A stretch of 48,491 nucleotides of DNA from the NCBI GenBank assembly GCA_030604405.1, contig JAUVVY010000032.1, positions 1 through 48,491 of the forward strand. The letters run 5' to 3'. Below, in pieces: positions 17,491 to 25,630 of this stretch. The stretch comes from a bacterium. Lineage in GTDB: Bacteria > Armatimonadota > Zipacnadia > Zipacnadales > UBA11051. The notes beneath the pieces were generated by a model. The model had not been told where the DNA came from. It was given only the letters and a program-made list of their open reading frames with translations, and did not search any database. A program made the translations under genes and the position numbers. Every line of letters begins with the position of its first letter. Position 1 is the stretch's first letter.

Positions 17491-17509
17491 TTCTTCGCGA
17501 CGTGAAGAA
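17491..17509. promoter_or_regulatory. 19-bp operator-like palindrome in divergent region
   Basis: TTCTTCGCG (17491-17499), one central base and CGTGAAGAA (17501-17509) form an inverted repeat with 8 of 9 pairs. It lies midway in the 251-bp gap between the divergent glycosidase-like gene (-) and the gfo gene (+), where one regulator could control both. Confidence 0.5.
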
Positions 17510-17639
17510 ACGGGCAGGTGTCCGCATCCCCGGGGGCGAACTGACAGCCTGCGACAGCATCTTGCCCGGCTAGTTGCGGCGCAGATAGCTTTCCGCAGTG
17601 GCTCACTATTCAGGATATTGCTGCGAAAGGGACGGACAA

Positions 17640-18677
17640 ATGCCCAAGAAGAAACCGATCAAAGTAGCTGTTATCGGCCTGGGACGGTCAGGCTATGACA
17701 TTCATATCAGGCGCGTGCGGGGCGATGATCGCTTCGAGCTCACCGCCGTCACGGACTGGATGCCAGAGCGCATGGACGAGGTGCAGGCCGAATTCGGCTG
17801 CGCTACCTATCCCGACCACAAGGCTCTACTCAAGGACGCCGACGCCGATGTCGTCGTGACCGCCACGTACTCCAACACGCATGTACCTATCTCCAGGGAT
17901 GTGCTGCGCAGCGGCCGGCACTGCATCTGTGAGAAGCCGATCTCCGACAGCTACCAGTCCGCCCGGGGCCTCGTTGAGCTCGCGAAAAAGACGCGCAAGC
18001 AACTGTTCGTACATCAGAACTACCGCTTTACGCCCGAGAGCCGCCATATCCTCGATGTCATCAAGTCCAGGCGCATCGGCGATGTTTTCGAGATCCGCAT
18101 GCGTTCGCTCGCTTTCAGCCGCCGCGACGACTGGCAGACGCTTGCCAAAAATGACGGCGGTGTCATCAATAATACCTGCCCGCACTTCATTGACCTGGGC
18201 CTGCAGTTCCTCGGCTCGCCGGTGCGGCAGATCTTCTGCGACCTGAAGCATATCGCGGCGGCGGGCGACGTGGAGGACCATGTCAAGGTTCTGCTGAAGG
18301 CTGAAAATGGCCGCGTATATGACATGGAGGTCTCCAGCGCCTGTCAGTTCCCGGAGCCGAAGTGGACGCTGCTCGGCTCCTGTGGAACGCTTGTCTCCGA
18401 CGGCAAGACCAGCAGAATCGAATGGTTCGATCCCAAAAAGCTTGCCAAGCTTGAGGTCATCGAAGAGCCGCCAGCGGACCGCAGGTACGGTAACGACGAT
18501 GTCATCCCGTGGCAGTCGGAAGAGGTCCCATCTGTGGGCCCGCCCATCGGCGACTTCTATGACAACGTATGGGCCGTGCTGCGAGAGCGCAAGGCAATGG
18601 TGGTCAAGCCTGAGCAGGCGCTGGAAGTCGTCCGCATCACCCAGGCCTGCAAGCGCGCCAGCGGCTTCTACGAATAG
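17640..18677 (+). CDS. Gfo/Idh/MocA-family oxidoreductase
   Basis: A dinucleotide-dependent sugar-type oxidoreductase of 345 residues. The Rossmann start is KVAVIGLGRSGYDIHI; VVVTATYSNTHVPI and CICEKPISDSYQSA carry the EKP lysine; QNYRFTPESR and NNTCPHFIDLGLQFLG mark the C-terminal domain with its conserved His. The ATG at 17640 has AAGGGA 7 nt upstream, whereas an ATG at 17598 lacks one. It stands upstream of the KDPG-aldolase fusion gene, but that gene also has its own promoter. By context it may oxidise or epimerise a uronate-type intermediate. Confidence 0.92.
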   Translation: MPKKKPIKVAVIGLGRSGYDIHIRRVRGDDRFELTAVTDWMPERMDEVQAEFGCATYPDHKALLKDADADVVVTATYSNTHVPISRDVLRSGRHCICEKPISDSYQSARGLVELAKKTRKQLFVHQNYRFTPESRHILDVIKSRRIGDVFEIRMRSLAFSRRDDWQTLAKNDGGVINNTCPHFIDLGLQFLGSPVRQIFCDLKHIAAAGDVEDHVKVLLKAENGRVYDMEVSSACQFPEPKWTLLGSCGTLVSDGKTSRIEWFDPKKLAKLEVIEEPPADRRYGNDDVIPWQSEEVPSVGPPIGDFYDNVWAVLRERKAMVVKPEQALEVVRITQACKRASGFYE

Positions 18678-18713
18678 CGCTCAGGCCACTGCCAGCTCTA
18701 AGCACACTGCTGC

Positions 18714-18742
18714 TTGACGCAGCCGTCACGGACATCTACAAT
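18714..18742 (+). promoter_or_regulatory. Strong sigma-70-type promoter for the KDPG-aldolase fusion gene
   Basis: TTGACG (18714-18719), a 17-bp spacer and TACAAT (18737-18742) each match the bacterial consensus at five of six positions. The predicted transcript start near 18749 lies just before the palindrome at 18764-18788. Confidence 0.72.
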
Positions 18743-18763
18743 CTACACTGTCGTGGTCAACCG

Positions 18764-18788
18764 GTCGCGTCAAATCATTTGATGCGAC
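18764..18788. promoter_or_regulatory. 25-bp palindromic operator candidate
   Basis: GTCGCGTCAAAT (18764-18775), one central base and ATTTGATGCGAC (18777-18788) pair at 11 of 12 positions. The site lies at about +15 to +40 relative to the predicted start, between promoter and ribosome site. This is the classic place for a repressor that blocks transcription until its effector arrives. No regulator gene is in the window. Confidence 0.68.
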
Positions 18789-18828
18789 TTTGCGATACGC
18801 ATGTGACAATCTTTCAGGAGGCTTTGCG

Positions 18829-19857
18829 ATGGCACAGTTCTCGAGGATGGAAACACTCAATACCATTTACGATGACGGCCTGGTGCCGGTGTTCTACAAT
18901 GGCGATATCGAAGTGGCCAAACGGATAGTTGACGCGATCGCCGAGGCCGGCGGTCATATCGCGGAGTTCACCAACCGTGGCGATTTTGCGATTGAGGTAT
19001 TCTCGCAGCTCATGAAGTACTCCCAGGAGCAATACCCGCAGGTAATCATGGGGGTCGGCTCAGTGATTGACGCCCCGACTGCGGCCATGTACATCGCCAA
19101 CGGCGCCAACTTCGTAGTCGGCCCCACGCTGAATCCGGAGGTTGCCAGGGTTTGTAACCGCCGCAAGGTCCCGTACTCGCCTGGGTGTGGCAGCGCCACG
19201 GAAATCCAGCAGGCCCACGAGCTAGGCGTGGAGATCGTCAAGGTCTTCCCGGGCGGCCAGGTCGGCGGCCCGGCCTTCGCAAAAGCCATCAAGGGGCCGT
19301 GCCCCTGGACCAGCATCATGCCCACAGGCGGCGTGGATGCAACCGAAGAGAGCGTCACCGCCTGGATAGAGGCCGGCGCTGTCGCTTTGGGCATCGGCAG
19401 CAAGCTGATCGTCAAGGAGCTTGTGGCCGCCGGCGACTTCGACGCCATCAAGACCAAAGTCGCCAACTGCCTGTGGTGGGTCAAGCAGGCCCGAGGCGAG
19501 TCGGTGTTTATCGGTATCGAGCACCCGGGCATCTTCCCCACTGAAACAGGCGGCGGCGAGGATGTGGCCAAGTGGTACGCGGATACCTTCGGCTTTGACA
19601 TGAAGGTCGGCAACTCCTCCGTATTCGTCTCGGGCCAGGGCAAAGGCCGCCTGGAAGTAATGAAAGAGCCGTCCGAAGAGAAGGCGCACATCTGCGTACT
19701 GGTACACGACATGGATGAGGCCATTGCACAGCTCGAAGCCAAGGGCCTCGAAATGGAGGATGTCAGCGAAAAGCCGACTCTCAAGGCCTGCTATCTGAAG
19801 TCAACCGACCCGGGTGGCTATCGCGTCCATCTGCTCTGGAACCCCTCCGTGACCTGA
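18829..19857 (+). CDS. KDPG/KHG aldolase fused to a glyoxalase/VOC domain
   Basis: The first domain (about 10-220) is a class I 2-dehydro-3-deoxy-phosphogluconate / 4-hydroxy-2-oxoglutarate aldolase, cleaving KDPG to pyruvate and glyceraldehyde-3-phosphate. It has Glu46 and Arg50 in AEFTNRG, GVGSVIDAPTA, PYSPGCGSATEI, Schiff-base Lys138 in VEIVKVFPGG (most relatives have KxFPA) and the phosphate site MPTGGVD. The second domain (about 228-342) is a vicinal-oxygen-chelate fold: IGIEHPGIFPTE, AKWYADTFGF, RLEVMKE, AHICVLVHDMDEAIAQL and GYRVHLLW. His232, Glu276, His287 and His334 could form a metal site. AGGAGG stands 7 nt before the ATG at 18829. Ordinary KDPG aldolases are about 210 residues, so this fusion is unusual; the VOC part might isomerise, epimerise or open the sugar acid fed to the aldolase. 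Confidence 0.9.
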   Translation: MAQFSRMETLNTIYDDGLVPVFYNGDIEVAKRIVDAIAEAGGHIAEFTNRGDFAIEVFSQLMKYSQEQYPQVIMGVGSVIDAPTAAMYIANGANFVVGPTLNPEVARVCNRRKVPYSPGCGSATEIQQAHELGVEIVKVFPGGQVGGPAFAKAIKGPCPWTSIMPTGGVDATEESVTAWIEAGAVALGIGSKLIVKELVAAGDFDAIKTKVANCLWWVKQARGESVFIGIEHPGIFPTETGGGEDVAKWYADTFGFDMKVGNSSVFVSGQGKGRLEVMKEPSEEKAHICVLVHDMDEAIAQLEAKGLEMEDVSEKPTLKACYLKSTDPGGYRVHLLWNPSVT

Positions 19858-19882
19858 GCCACGGACATAGCTTGAAATCGTC

Positions 19883-19917
19883 GCGGCCACATCTCCCCTG
19901 CGGGCCGGTGTGGCCGC
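19883..19917 (+). terminator. Terminator-like hairpin after the aldolase fusion gene
   Basis: A perfect 9-bp stem (GCGGCCACA / TGTGGCCGC) with a 17-nt loop that can form a short inner stem lies 25 nt after the stop and is followed by TTT. It may reduce read-through into the lyase gene. Confidence 0.5.
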
Positions 19918-19961
19918 TTTGCTGTCGGCGAGCAGGTGCCCGGTCTATCACCGCCGAAAGT

Positions 19962-19977
19962 GCCAGTGCAAACTGGC
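19962..19977. promoter_or_regulatory. Short palindrome before the lyase gene
   Basis: GCCAGT, four bases and ACTGGC form a perfect inverted repeat 54 nt upstream of the lyase start. It could be an operator half-site pair or a leader hairpin; its short length makes chance possible. Confidence 0.3.
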
Positions 19978-20031
19978 CGCAGTCGCAAAAGACCACTGAT
20001 GATAGCTCCCAGAAGAAAGGTCGAAAAGGCA

Positions 20032-23000
20032 ATGACAGCCACACGTCACCCGTTTTTGCGCTGGTTGATCGTCACTCTGTTGACGCTCTTGCTGCTGGCG
20101 GAAGCCGGCGTGGTTATGGCAGATCCGCCCCTGATTGGCCTCGCTGGGGACAAGTACCGGCGGGCCTACATCGGTATCATCGAGCAACTGGGGGGCGTGG
20201 GAGAGCAGATCTCAGGCGCTGAGCTTGAGGACCTGCAAGCGTTGAGCAAGTACGCGGCTGTGGTTGTCGTTATGCGTGGTGATGCCGGGCAGGAGACCTA
20301 CGGGTTCAATGAGGCGGCGGATGCTGTAGTGGCTGAGTACGTAAAAGGCGGCGGGCGGGTGCTATGCTCGTTCGGCTGCTCGCCACCAAAGGTGATACTC
20401 GGGGGCCCGAGCAACACCCAGGGGTGGGGTCGCGGCCCGGACTGGGTCGTCACCGACAACAGCCACCCCATTACGGCGGGCATGCAACTCGGACAGATCG
20501 TGCGATATGGCGCGTATCGCTGTCGGATTGCCGAGATTGAGCCGCCGGGCAAGATGCTGCTTGCGGACATCGGCGACAGTACTGCCGTAGCAGCTATCCC
20601 GTACGGTGACGGCGAGGTAATCCAGACCAACGGGGATCTGGGGCATGGTGGAGCCGACGCCACCAGCGATGAACTGCGCTACCGCGTCATGTTGTATCTG
20701 CTCTACGGGAAGGGCCAGGAACGTTTCGGGCCCGAACTCCCGGCGGCGCTCCAGGAACCTGTCCAGCGGCCGCAACTCCATACGCCCCGTCAACTGGCGT
20801 TGCCAGCCGCCGAGGATGCCGGTTACATCTTCAAGGAAGACTTTGATGGACAAGCCCCTGCCGGCGAATTGGACTACGGCTACCGCGCAGGTGTCAGCAA
20901 GGCCGCTGACGGCGCAGGCAGCTATTGGGCGATATCGGCTCCTGAGGGCAACCAGACCTTCGCGCCGTGGGTGCGCGCGCCGATTGCCGATGTTGAGGTG
21001 GAGGCGGGTCAGATCTACCGGCTCTCTGGACGAGCCCGCATTATCGGTCTGGCACAAAGCGTCTTTGCACCCGCACATCTTGAGCTGCGTTTCCACAGCG
21101 CCGATGGAGCGGAGCTTTCCCATCCTGGCATTTGCACCGATGATGCGCCGATAAAGAACCAATGGACGCAGGTATATACTCAAAGCGTCGCCCCTGAAGG
21201 TGCAATTCGGGCCACTGTGACGGTGTCGCTGATGCTCTCCGGCGGGGCGTTGCAGATTGATGATGTTGGCTTGAAACGCGCGCCAACGGTGGACGAGGTC
21301 TTCGCTGATGAACAGCCACTCACGGCTAAGATTGACGGCCATCCACGCGCCATCATCAGCCCTGAAGCCGCGGCCAGATTCCCACAAAAGGCCGCCGATA
21401 CTAACGAGGGGATTTTCGGGGCATCATCGGCAAGTCTCTTCAACAATATCCGCGGGCGCGCCGACAGGTACCTCGAGGAAACGGAGATAACCTTTGCACA
21501 GCAATCGCTGCCCTGGCCGCCGACAGAGATGCCCCAGGCAGGCGGCGGACTGAGTTGGAATCCCCTTGCCGGCGCACTCTCCGAGCGCCTCAAGAGCCTG
21601 TCAATTGCCTATGCGGCTACCGGGAATGCACGCTATGGCCAACGCGCTGCTGAGCTGCTGCTGGCAATCTGCAACTGGCCGCAGTGGTACGATCCGGTCA
21701 ACAACCGCCCCGGCTTGGACATCGGCAACATCTCCCTCGGCGCCGCCTTCGCATACGATCTGTGCTATGACCTGTTGAGTGACGACGAGCGCGCTTTTGT
21801 CGCCGCAGCGATGCGCCGCAATGTGCTCCTGCCGCTCTATGCCCCGCTCTCACAGGGCATGGGCAATAGCAACGGCTATGCGCTGTGGACCGCCGCGATG
21901 GGGCTGTGCGCGATTGCAACACTGGGCGAAACACCGGGCGCTTCCAAATGCATCCGCCTGGCCGAGGATTGCGTGCTCGATTACTGGGACAAGCGCGCCA
22001 ATTCGCACCGCACTGAGGGGATGGGGTACGATTCCTGGGCCTACGGGCTACTGATTTTCCTTGCCGACTCTCTCAAGCGCAACTTCGGCGTGGACCACCT
22101 TGATCATCCCTTCCTGCCGGTGATGCCGCGCTTTGCCACGGCCTTCCTGGCCAATGACCGCAGTCACCTGGCCTGGTTCGCCGACGCCGGCGGCTCGCCC
22201 AGGTATGTGGCATGGCATTTCCCCCTGACGCTGCTGGGTGCCTACAACGGCGACGGCACGGCGGGCTGGTGGCTGCGGGAAACCGGTAGTCTCAGTGAGG
22301 TCGGTTACGACCACTACAAGGTGCTTGTCTTCGATCCTGACACGCCGGTTATCGAGCGGAACCCGCAGCGTCCTGGTGATGTCTTCCCACATGCCGGTTG
22401 GGCATCTCTGCGGTCAGGCTGGGAGCGCGGCGGCACCTTCATTGCCCTGCAATGCAGCTCCTCCGGCCAGGGCCATCATCAGATGGACCAGAACAATTTT
22501 CTCATCTACCGCGACGGGGTGGAGCTCGCCCAGGACTGCGGTTATGCTTCCGCCCTGGGAGGAGCGCTGCGGGAATTTGCGCGCGGGGCCGTCGGGCACA
22601 ACTGTATCCTCGTGGATGGTAAGAACCAGAACAAGAAACTCGGCAACATCCCCTTCTTTGCCACCACTGCCCGTGTTGACTACGCGATGGGCGACGCGAC
22701 TGCTGCTTACAGCAGCTCACTGGTCAGCCGCGCTCAGCGCCATTTCATCTACCTCAAGCCCGACCTGCTGCTGATCGTTGACGACCTGCGCGCCGCCGGC
22801 CAGCCGCGCAGCTTCCAGTGGCTGCTGCACCCTCACTCATGGGGCGACTTGGCGCAGATCACCCGCGATGGGCAGGAGATGCAAGTCGGTGCCCCCGCCG
22901 CCCCAGGCACTGTCGAAGTGCTCAAACAAGACAAGCAGATGCGCATCCGCTTCCTGCACCCCGCTGACGTGGCGGTGGAATATATTACGTACCCCGGGGC

Positions 23001-23280
23001 GGAGAAGTATAACCCCTACATTCAGGCCAATGTCCCGCCCACCGATGAGGTCGTGCTGGTCACACTGCTCGAGTTCGGCGACACTCACGCAGAGGATGTC
23101 TCCGCTATCGTTAGCAATCGGCTAGTTGTGCTCTCATGCACGGCTGATGACAAAGCCCACCAGGTCATGCTGAAGTTGGTGGGCGACGCCGGCGAATCGC
23201 CGCATCTGAAGGTGGAGCTCGACGGGGAAACATTGCTCGACAGAGACGACCTGACCATTCCGCCGGATGTCACCGGCTGA
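20032..23280 (+). CDS. Secreted heparinase II/III-family polysaccharide lyase, multidomain
   Basis: A large exported lyase-like enzyme, expected to cleave uronate-containing polysaccharide by beta-elimination. The signal peptide spans residues 1-30 (RHPFLRWLIVTLLTLLLLAE, cut after VMA). Next come a class-I glutamine-amidotransferase/ThuA-like domain (about 33-235) with no obvious catalytic residues, and a beta-sandwich carbohydrate-binding-like module (about 265-420) ending QIDDVGLKRA. An alpha/alpha toroid (about 440-770) has AFAYDLCYDLLSDDERA and MGNSNGYALW, and the heparinase II/III beta-sheet domain carries the signature GHHQMDQNNFLIYRDG near residue 815, where a His is normally catalytic. 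The ATG at 20032 places the basic residues just before the hydrophobic core; upstream in-frame starts would extend the N-terminus unusually. It follows the KDPG aldolase gene by 174 nt, consistent with uronate use. Confidence 0.88.
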   Translation: MTATRHPFLRWLIVTLLTLLLLAEAGVVMADPPLIGLAGDKYRRAYIGIIEQLGGVGEQISGAELEDLQALSKYAAVVVVMRGDAGQETYGFNEAADAVVAEYVKGGGRVLCSFGCSPPKVILGGPSNTQGWGRGPDWVVTDNSHPITAGMQLGQIVRYGAYRCRIAEIEPPGKMLLADIGDSTAVAAIPYGDGEVIQTNGDLGHGGADATSDELRYRVMLYLLYGKGQERFGPELPAALQEPVQRPQLHTPRQLALPAAEDAGYIFKEDFDGQAPAGELDYGYRAGVSKAADGAGSYWAISAPEGNQTFAPWVRAPIADVEVEAGQIYRLSGRARIIGLAQSVFAPAHLELRFHSADGAELSHPGICTDDAPIKNQWTQVYTQSVAPEGAIRATVTVSLMLSGGALQIDDVGLKRAPTVDEVFADEQPLTAKIDGHPRAIISPEAAARFPQKAADTNEGIFGASSASLFNNIRGRADRYLEETEITFAQQSLPWPPTEMPQAGGGLSWNPLAGALSERLKSLSIAYAATGNARYGQRAAELLLAICNWPQWYDPVNNRPGLDIGNISLGAAFAYDLCYDLLSDDERAFVAAAMRRNVLLPLYAPLSQGMGNSNGYALWTAAMGLCAIATLGETPGASKCIRLAEDCVLDYWDKRANSHRTEGMGYDSWAYGLLIFLADSLKRNFGVDHLDHPFLPVMPRFATAFLANDRSHLAWFADAGGSPRYVAWHFPLTLLGAYNGDGTAGWWLRETGSLSEVGYDHYKVLVFDPDTPVIERNPQRPGDVFPHAGWASLRSGWERGGTFIALQCSSSGQGHHQMDQNNFLIYRDGVELAQDCGYASALGGALREFARGAVGHNCILVDGKNQNKKLGNIPFFATTARVDYAMGDATAAYSSSLVSRAQRHFIYLKPDLLLIVDDLRAAGQPRSFQWLLHPHSWGDLAQITRDGQEMQVGAPAAPGTVEVLKQDKQMRIRFLHPADVAVEYITYPGAEKYNPYIQANVPPTDEVVLVTLLEFGDTHAEDVSAIVSNRLVVLSCTADDKAHQVMLKLVGDAGESPHLKVELDGETLLDRDDLTIPPDVTG

Positions 23281-23340
23281 AACACTGAAGAAAATGTAAC
23301 GCTGACCCGTGCCGGGCCGGAGGTCCAACCTGCGCCGGGG

Positions 23341-24543
23341 CTAAGATGATGCGAGTTCCTCGATATTCTCTCTTATCTTGAGTATGGCATTGACTATGTC
23401 GTCCATGTCCTCTTTTTCGCCCAGCAACATCCAGGTGCCCGGAAAGCCTATCGCTTCCTGTTCGAATGCCCTCTCGGCCACCGCACAGAATACGTCATCA
23501 TAATTCTTGCCAGGCCAGTGGAACTTCGGCGAGCGATACGCCGGGTGTTGGTGCGATGGCGAAGAGAACAGCGGAATACCCTCTGCCTCCAGAGCCTCCA
23601 TGAATCTCTGCTTGGGTACGTCGTCGAAACGTGTGGCATCATATTTGAAGATGTAGGAGTAGTAATTCTGCTCCGGGCTCTGGTGCAGCGGCTCTATGCC
23701 GTCTATTGCGGCGAGCCCCAGCTTCAGGTATTCGGCGTTTTCTATTCTCTTTTCGCGCTGTTCGTCGAATCTATCGAGCTGGGCCAGAAGTACGGCGAAC
23801 TGAAATTCCGTCATCCGGTAGTTCCAGCCTATGTTAATTCGCCCGTCCGCCAGTCTCTCTCCTTGCCTCCCCTCCACTCCCAGGATGCCGAACGCAAAAT
23901 CGGCCAGGCTTTCTTCATTGGTTGTCACCATGCCGCCTTCGCCTGCAGTAATCAGCTTCGATTTCTCAAAGCTGAAGCAGCCGAAGTGCCCGATGCTCCC
24001 TACTACCTGCCCCTTGTATCGCGAGCCATGCGCCTGCGCGCAATCCTCGATCACCACCAGGTCATGTTCCGTAGCAATCGCCATGATGCGGTCCATCTCG
24101 CACAGATATCCGCCTATGTGGACGGGGATTACCGCCCTGGTGCGACCCGTGATGGCCTCTTCGATCCCGTCGGGGTCTATGCAGTATGTATCTGGCAGCA
24201 CGTCAACGAACACCACATCGGCTCCCACTATCAGCGGCGCGAGATTGGTCGCCACCCACGTGCTCGGCGGGGTGATGACCTCATCGCCAGGGCCTATGCC
24301 CGCATTTCTCAGGGCGACTTCCAGAGCCGTCGAGCCGTTGCTCACCGGGATGGCGTAGTCAACACCGTGATATTCGGCATATCTGTCGCAGAACCGTTCT
24401 GCTTGCTCGGTGAAAACGTGACCCCATTCCCCGCTTTCGACCACCTTCATGACCGCATTGATCTCGTCTTCGGTTACAACCGGCCATTTGGGAAAGGGCC
24501 GTGTCCTCAGGGGCCGTCCGCCTTTGATCGCCAATTCAGCCAT
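23341..24543 (-). CDS. DegT/DnrJ/EryC1/StrS-family PLP aminotransferase
   Basis: This family transfers amino groups to keto-sugars or makes inosamines with pyridoxal phosphate, usually for polysaccharide or secondary-metabolite sugars. Typical motifs are GEWGHVFTEQAERF, VSNGSTALEVALRNAGIGPGDEVITPPSTWVATN, VVIEDCAQAHGSRYKG (PLP-ring Asp) and CFSFEKSKLITAGEGGMV, where the Lys forms the internal aldimine. IGWNYRMTEFQFAVLLAQL completes the family layout. The start is the ATG at 24543 (MAELAIKGGRPLR, the usual N-terminus), with GAGG about 6 nt upstream. It is the last gene of the minus-strand operon and converges with the lyase gene; no clear terminator separates them. Confidence 0.94.
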   Translation of the reverse strand: MAELAIKGGRPLRTRPFPKWPVVTEDEINAVMKVVESGEWGHVFTEQAERFCDRYAEYHGVDYAIPVSNGSTALEVALRNAGIGPGDEVITPPSTWVATNLAPLIVGADVVFVDVLPDTYCIDPDGIEEAITGRTRAVIPVHIGGYLCEMDRIMAIATEHDLVVIEDCAQAHGSRYKGQVVGSIGHFGCFSFEKSKLITAGEGGMVTTNEESLADFAFGILGVEGRQGERLADGRINIGWNYRMTEFQFAVLLAQLDRFDEQREKRIENAEYLKLGLAAIDGIEPLHQSPEQNYYSYIFKYDATRFDDVPKQRFMEALEAEGIPLFSSPSHQHPAYRSPKFHWPGKNYDDVFCAVAERAFEQEAIGFPGTWMLLGEKEDMDDIVNAILKIRENIEELASS

Positions 24544-24612
24544 TTTGAGCCTCACCGATTCATCATCCACTTTGCGGCCTATTGTCTATCTCACTCGCTA
24601 AAGCGCCGCGCC

Positions 24613-25599
24613 TCAGAAATTCTGGATCACGTCCACCATGGCCAGGTAGTTCTCGTAGGGGATGTAGTCCAGCGGGCTGGTGTTGCAGGCGGCCACGTAC
24701 CGTCCGCCCTCCATGCCGATACTAAGCATCCGCTCAGTAGCAGCCCGCACCTCTGCGACAGTGGCGTGAGTCAAAAAGACCACGTCCATGTTGCCCATCA
24801 GGGTAATGTCGCGACCGAAGCGGCGTTTGATGTCGCCCAGATCATTTGCCGCCGCCTCTACTCCGTGGAACCCGCTGAAGCCAAGTTCTATCAGCACCGG
24901 CAGCAGATCATCCGCCTTGCCGTCACTGTGCAGCGTGTAGATAATCCCCGCCTGGCGCAGTGCGGCTACCGTATCGCGAGTGCGCTCGAAGACCAGGTCC
25001 CGAAACATGTGCGGGTTGGTCATCAGCCCGTTCTTGAAGGCGCAATCCCCGTCGATCAGCACCACGTCAATGCCCAGCGGAACCACCACTTCAGCAATCG
25101 CCTGCCGCACACTCTCCTCTACCCAGTCGAACATGGCACCAATGTACTCCGGATCGTCGTAGGCCAGCAGCCCGAAGCTGCCCAGCCCCAGAGCGGTACA
25201 GACCGCATGGAAGGCCCAGGGCAGGTAGGCGATGGTCACCATGCCCTCCTCGCGGGCCACCCGCATGCGCTCCTGGGCCGCTTCAACCGCCGCGCTCCAG
25301 TCGGGGTCTGGCTGGGCGTATAGCTCGTCGAGGTCCACGCGCCCGCCCTGGATATAATGCGAGCTGCCGTCCGACGCAATCGCCGTAGTCGAGCCCGGAT
25401 GACGCGCCGGGACAGGGATCCGCAGGTGTTCCCAGCCCATGCAGCGAGCGAAGGCGATCTCATCGGCCACGTCGGCGATTGGCTCGCCGAGCACATATTC
25501 AGCCAACCCCTCCACGGCAAACCAGACTTCCCAAAACGGGACCCGCTCTGTGGACTCGCCGCGCAGGGCTCTCATCAGCTTGGTGTCATTAACAGCCAT
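24613..25599 (-). CDS. Uroporphyrinogen-decarboxylase-like (UroD/methyltransferase superfamily) protein
   Basis: It belongs to the UroD fold, which includes heme-pathway decarboxylases and zinc-dependent corrinoid methyltransferases. The TIM-barrel pattern is visible: N-terminal LMRALRGESTERVPFWEVW, DVVLIDGDCAFKNGLMTNPHMFRD, then IIYTLHSDGKADDLLPVLIELGFSGFHGVEA and DITLMGNMDVVFLTHATVAEV. It is not the housekeeping HemE: the N-terminal RQAGR-type substrate motif is absent, and the operon contains no heme genes. The single His in LHSDG is the only obvious candidate metal ligand; I see no HxC zinc pair. AGGAGG precedes the ATG. The partner genes (gfo, DegT aminotransferase) suggest a role in small-molecule catabolism. 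Function unknown. Confidence 0.82.
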   Translation of the reverse strand: MAVNDTKLMRALRGESTERVPFWEVWFAVEGLAEYVLGEPIADVADEIAFARCMGWEHLRIPVPARHPGSTTAIASDGSSHYIQGGRVDLDELYAQPDPDWSAAVEAAQERMRVAREEGMVTIAYLPWAFHAVCTALGLGSFGLLAYDDPEYIGAMFDWVEESVRQAIAEVVVPLGIDVVLIDGDCAFKNGLMTNPHMFRDLVFERTRDTVAALRQAGIIYTLHSDGKADDLLPVLIELGFSGFHGVEAAANDLGDIKRRFGRDITLMGNMDVVFLTHATVAEVRAATERMLSIGMEGGRYVAACNTSPLDYIPYENYLAMVDVIQNF

Positions 25600-25630
25600 G
25601 CTGCTACCTCCTGCACAATCGTCATCGCTC

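Noticed and set aside
18424-18434. GGTTCGATCCC resembling a tRNA T-loop
   Set aside because: It lies inside a gfo coding sequence, and no acceptor or anticodon stems can be drawn around it.
23281-23340. Terminator between the convergent lyase and DegT genes
   Set aside because: Only short GC-rich pairings such as AGGT/ACCT can be formed and no T-run is present.
23518-25323. Long open frame of about 600 codons on the plus strand
   Set aside because: It lies antisense to the well-supported DegT aminotransferase and UroD-like genes, has no family motifs, and is explained by GC-rich third positions.
24613-25599. Heme-pathway uroporphyrinogen decarboxylase (HemE)
   Set aside because: The N-terminal RQAGR substrate motif is missing, and the operon partners are sugar enzymes; the same holds for 29700-30824.
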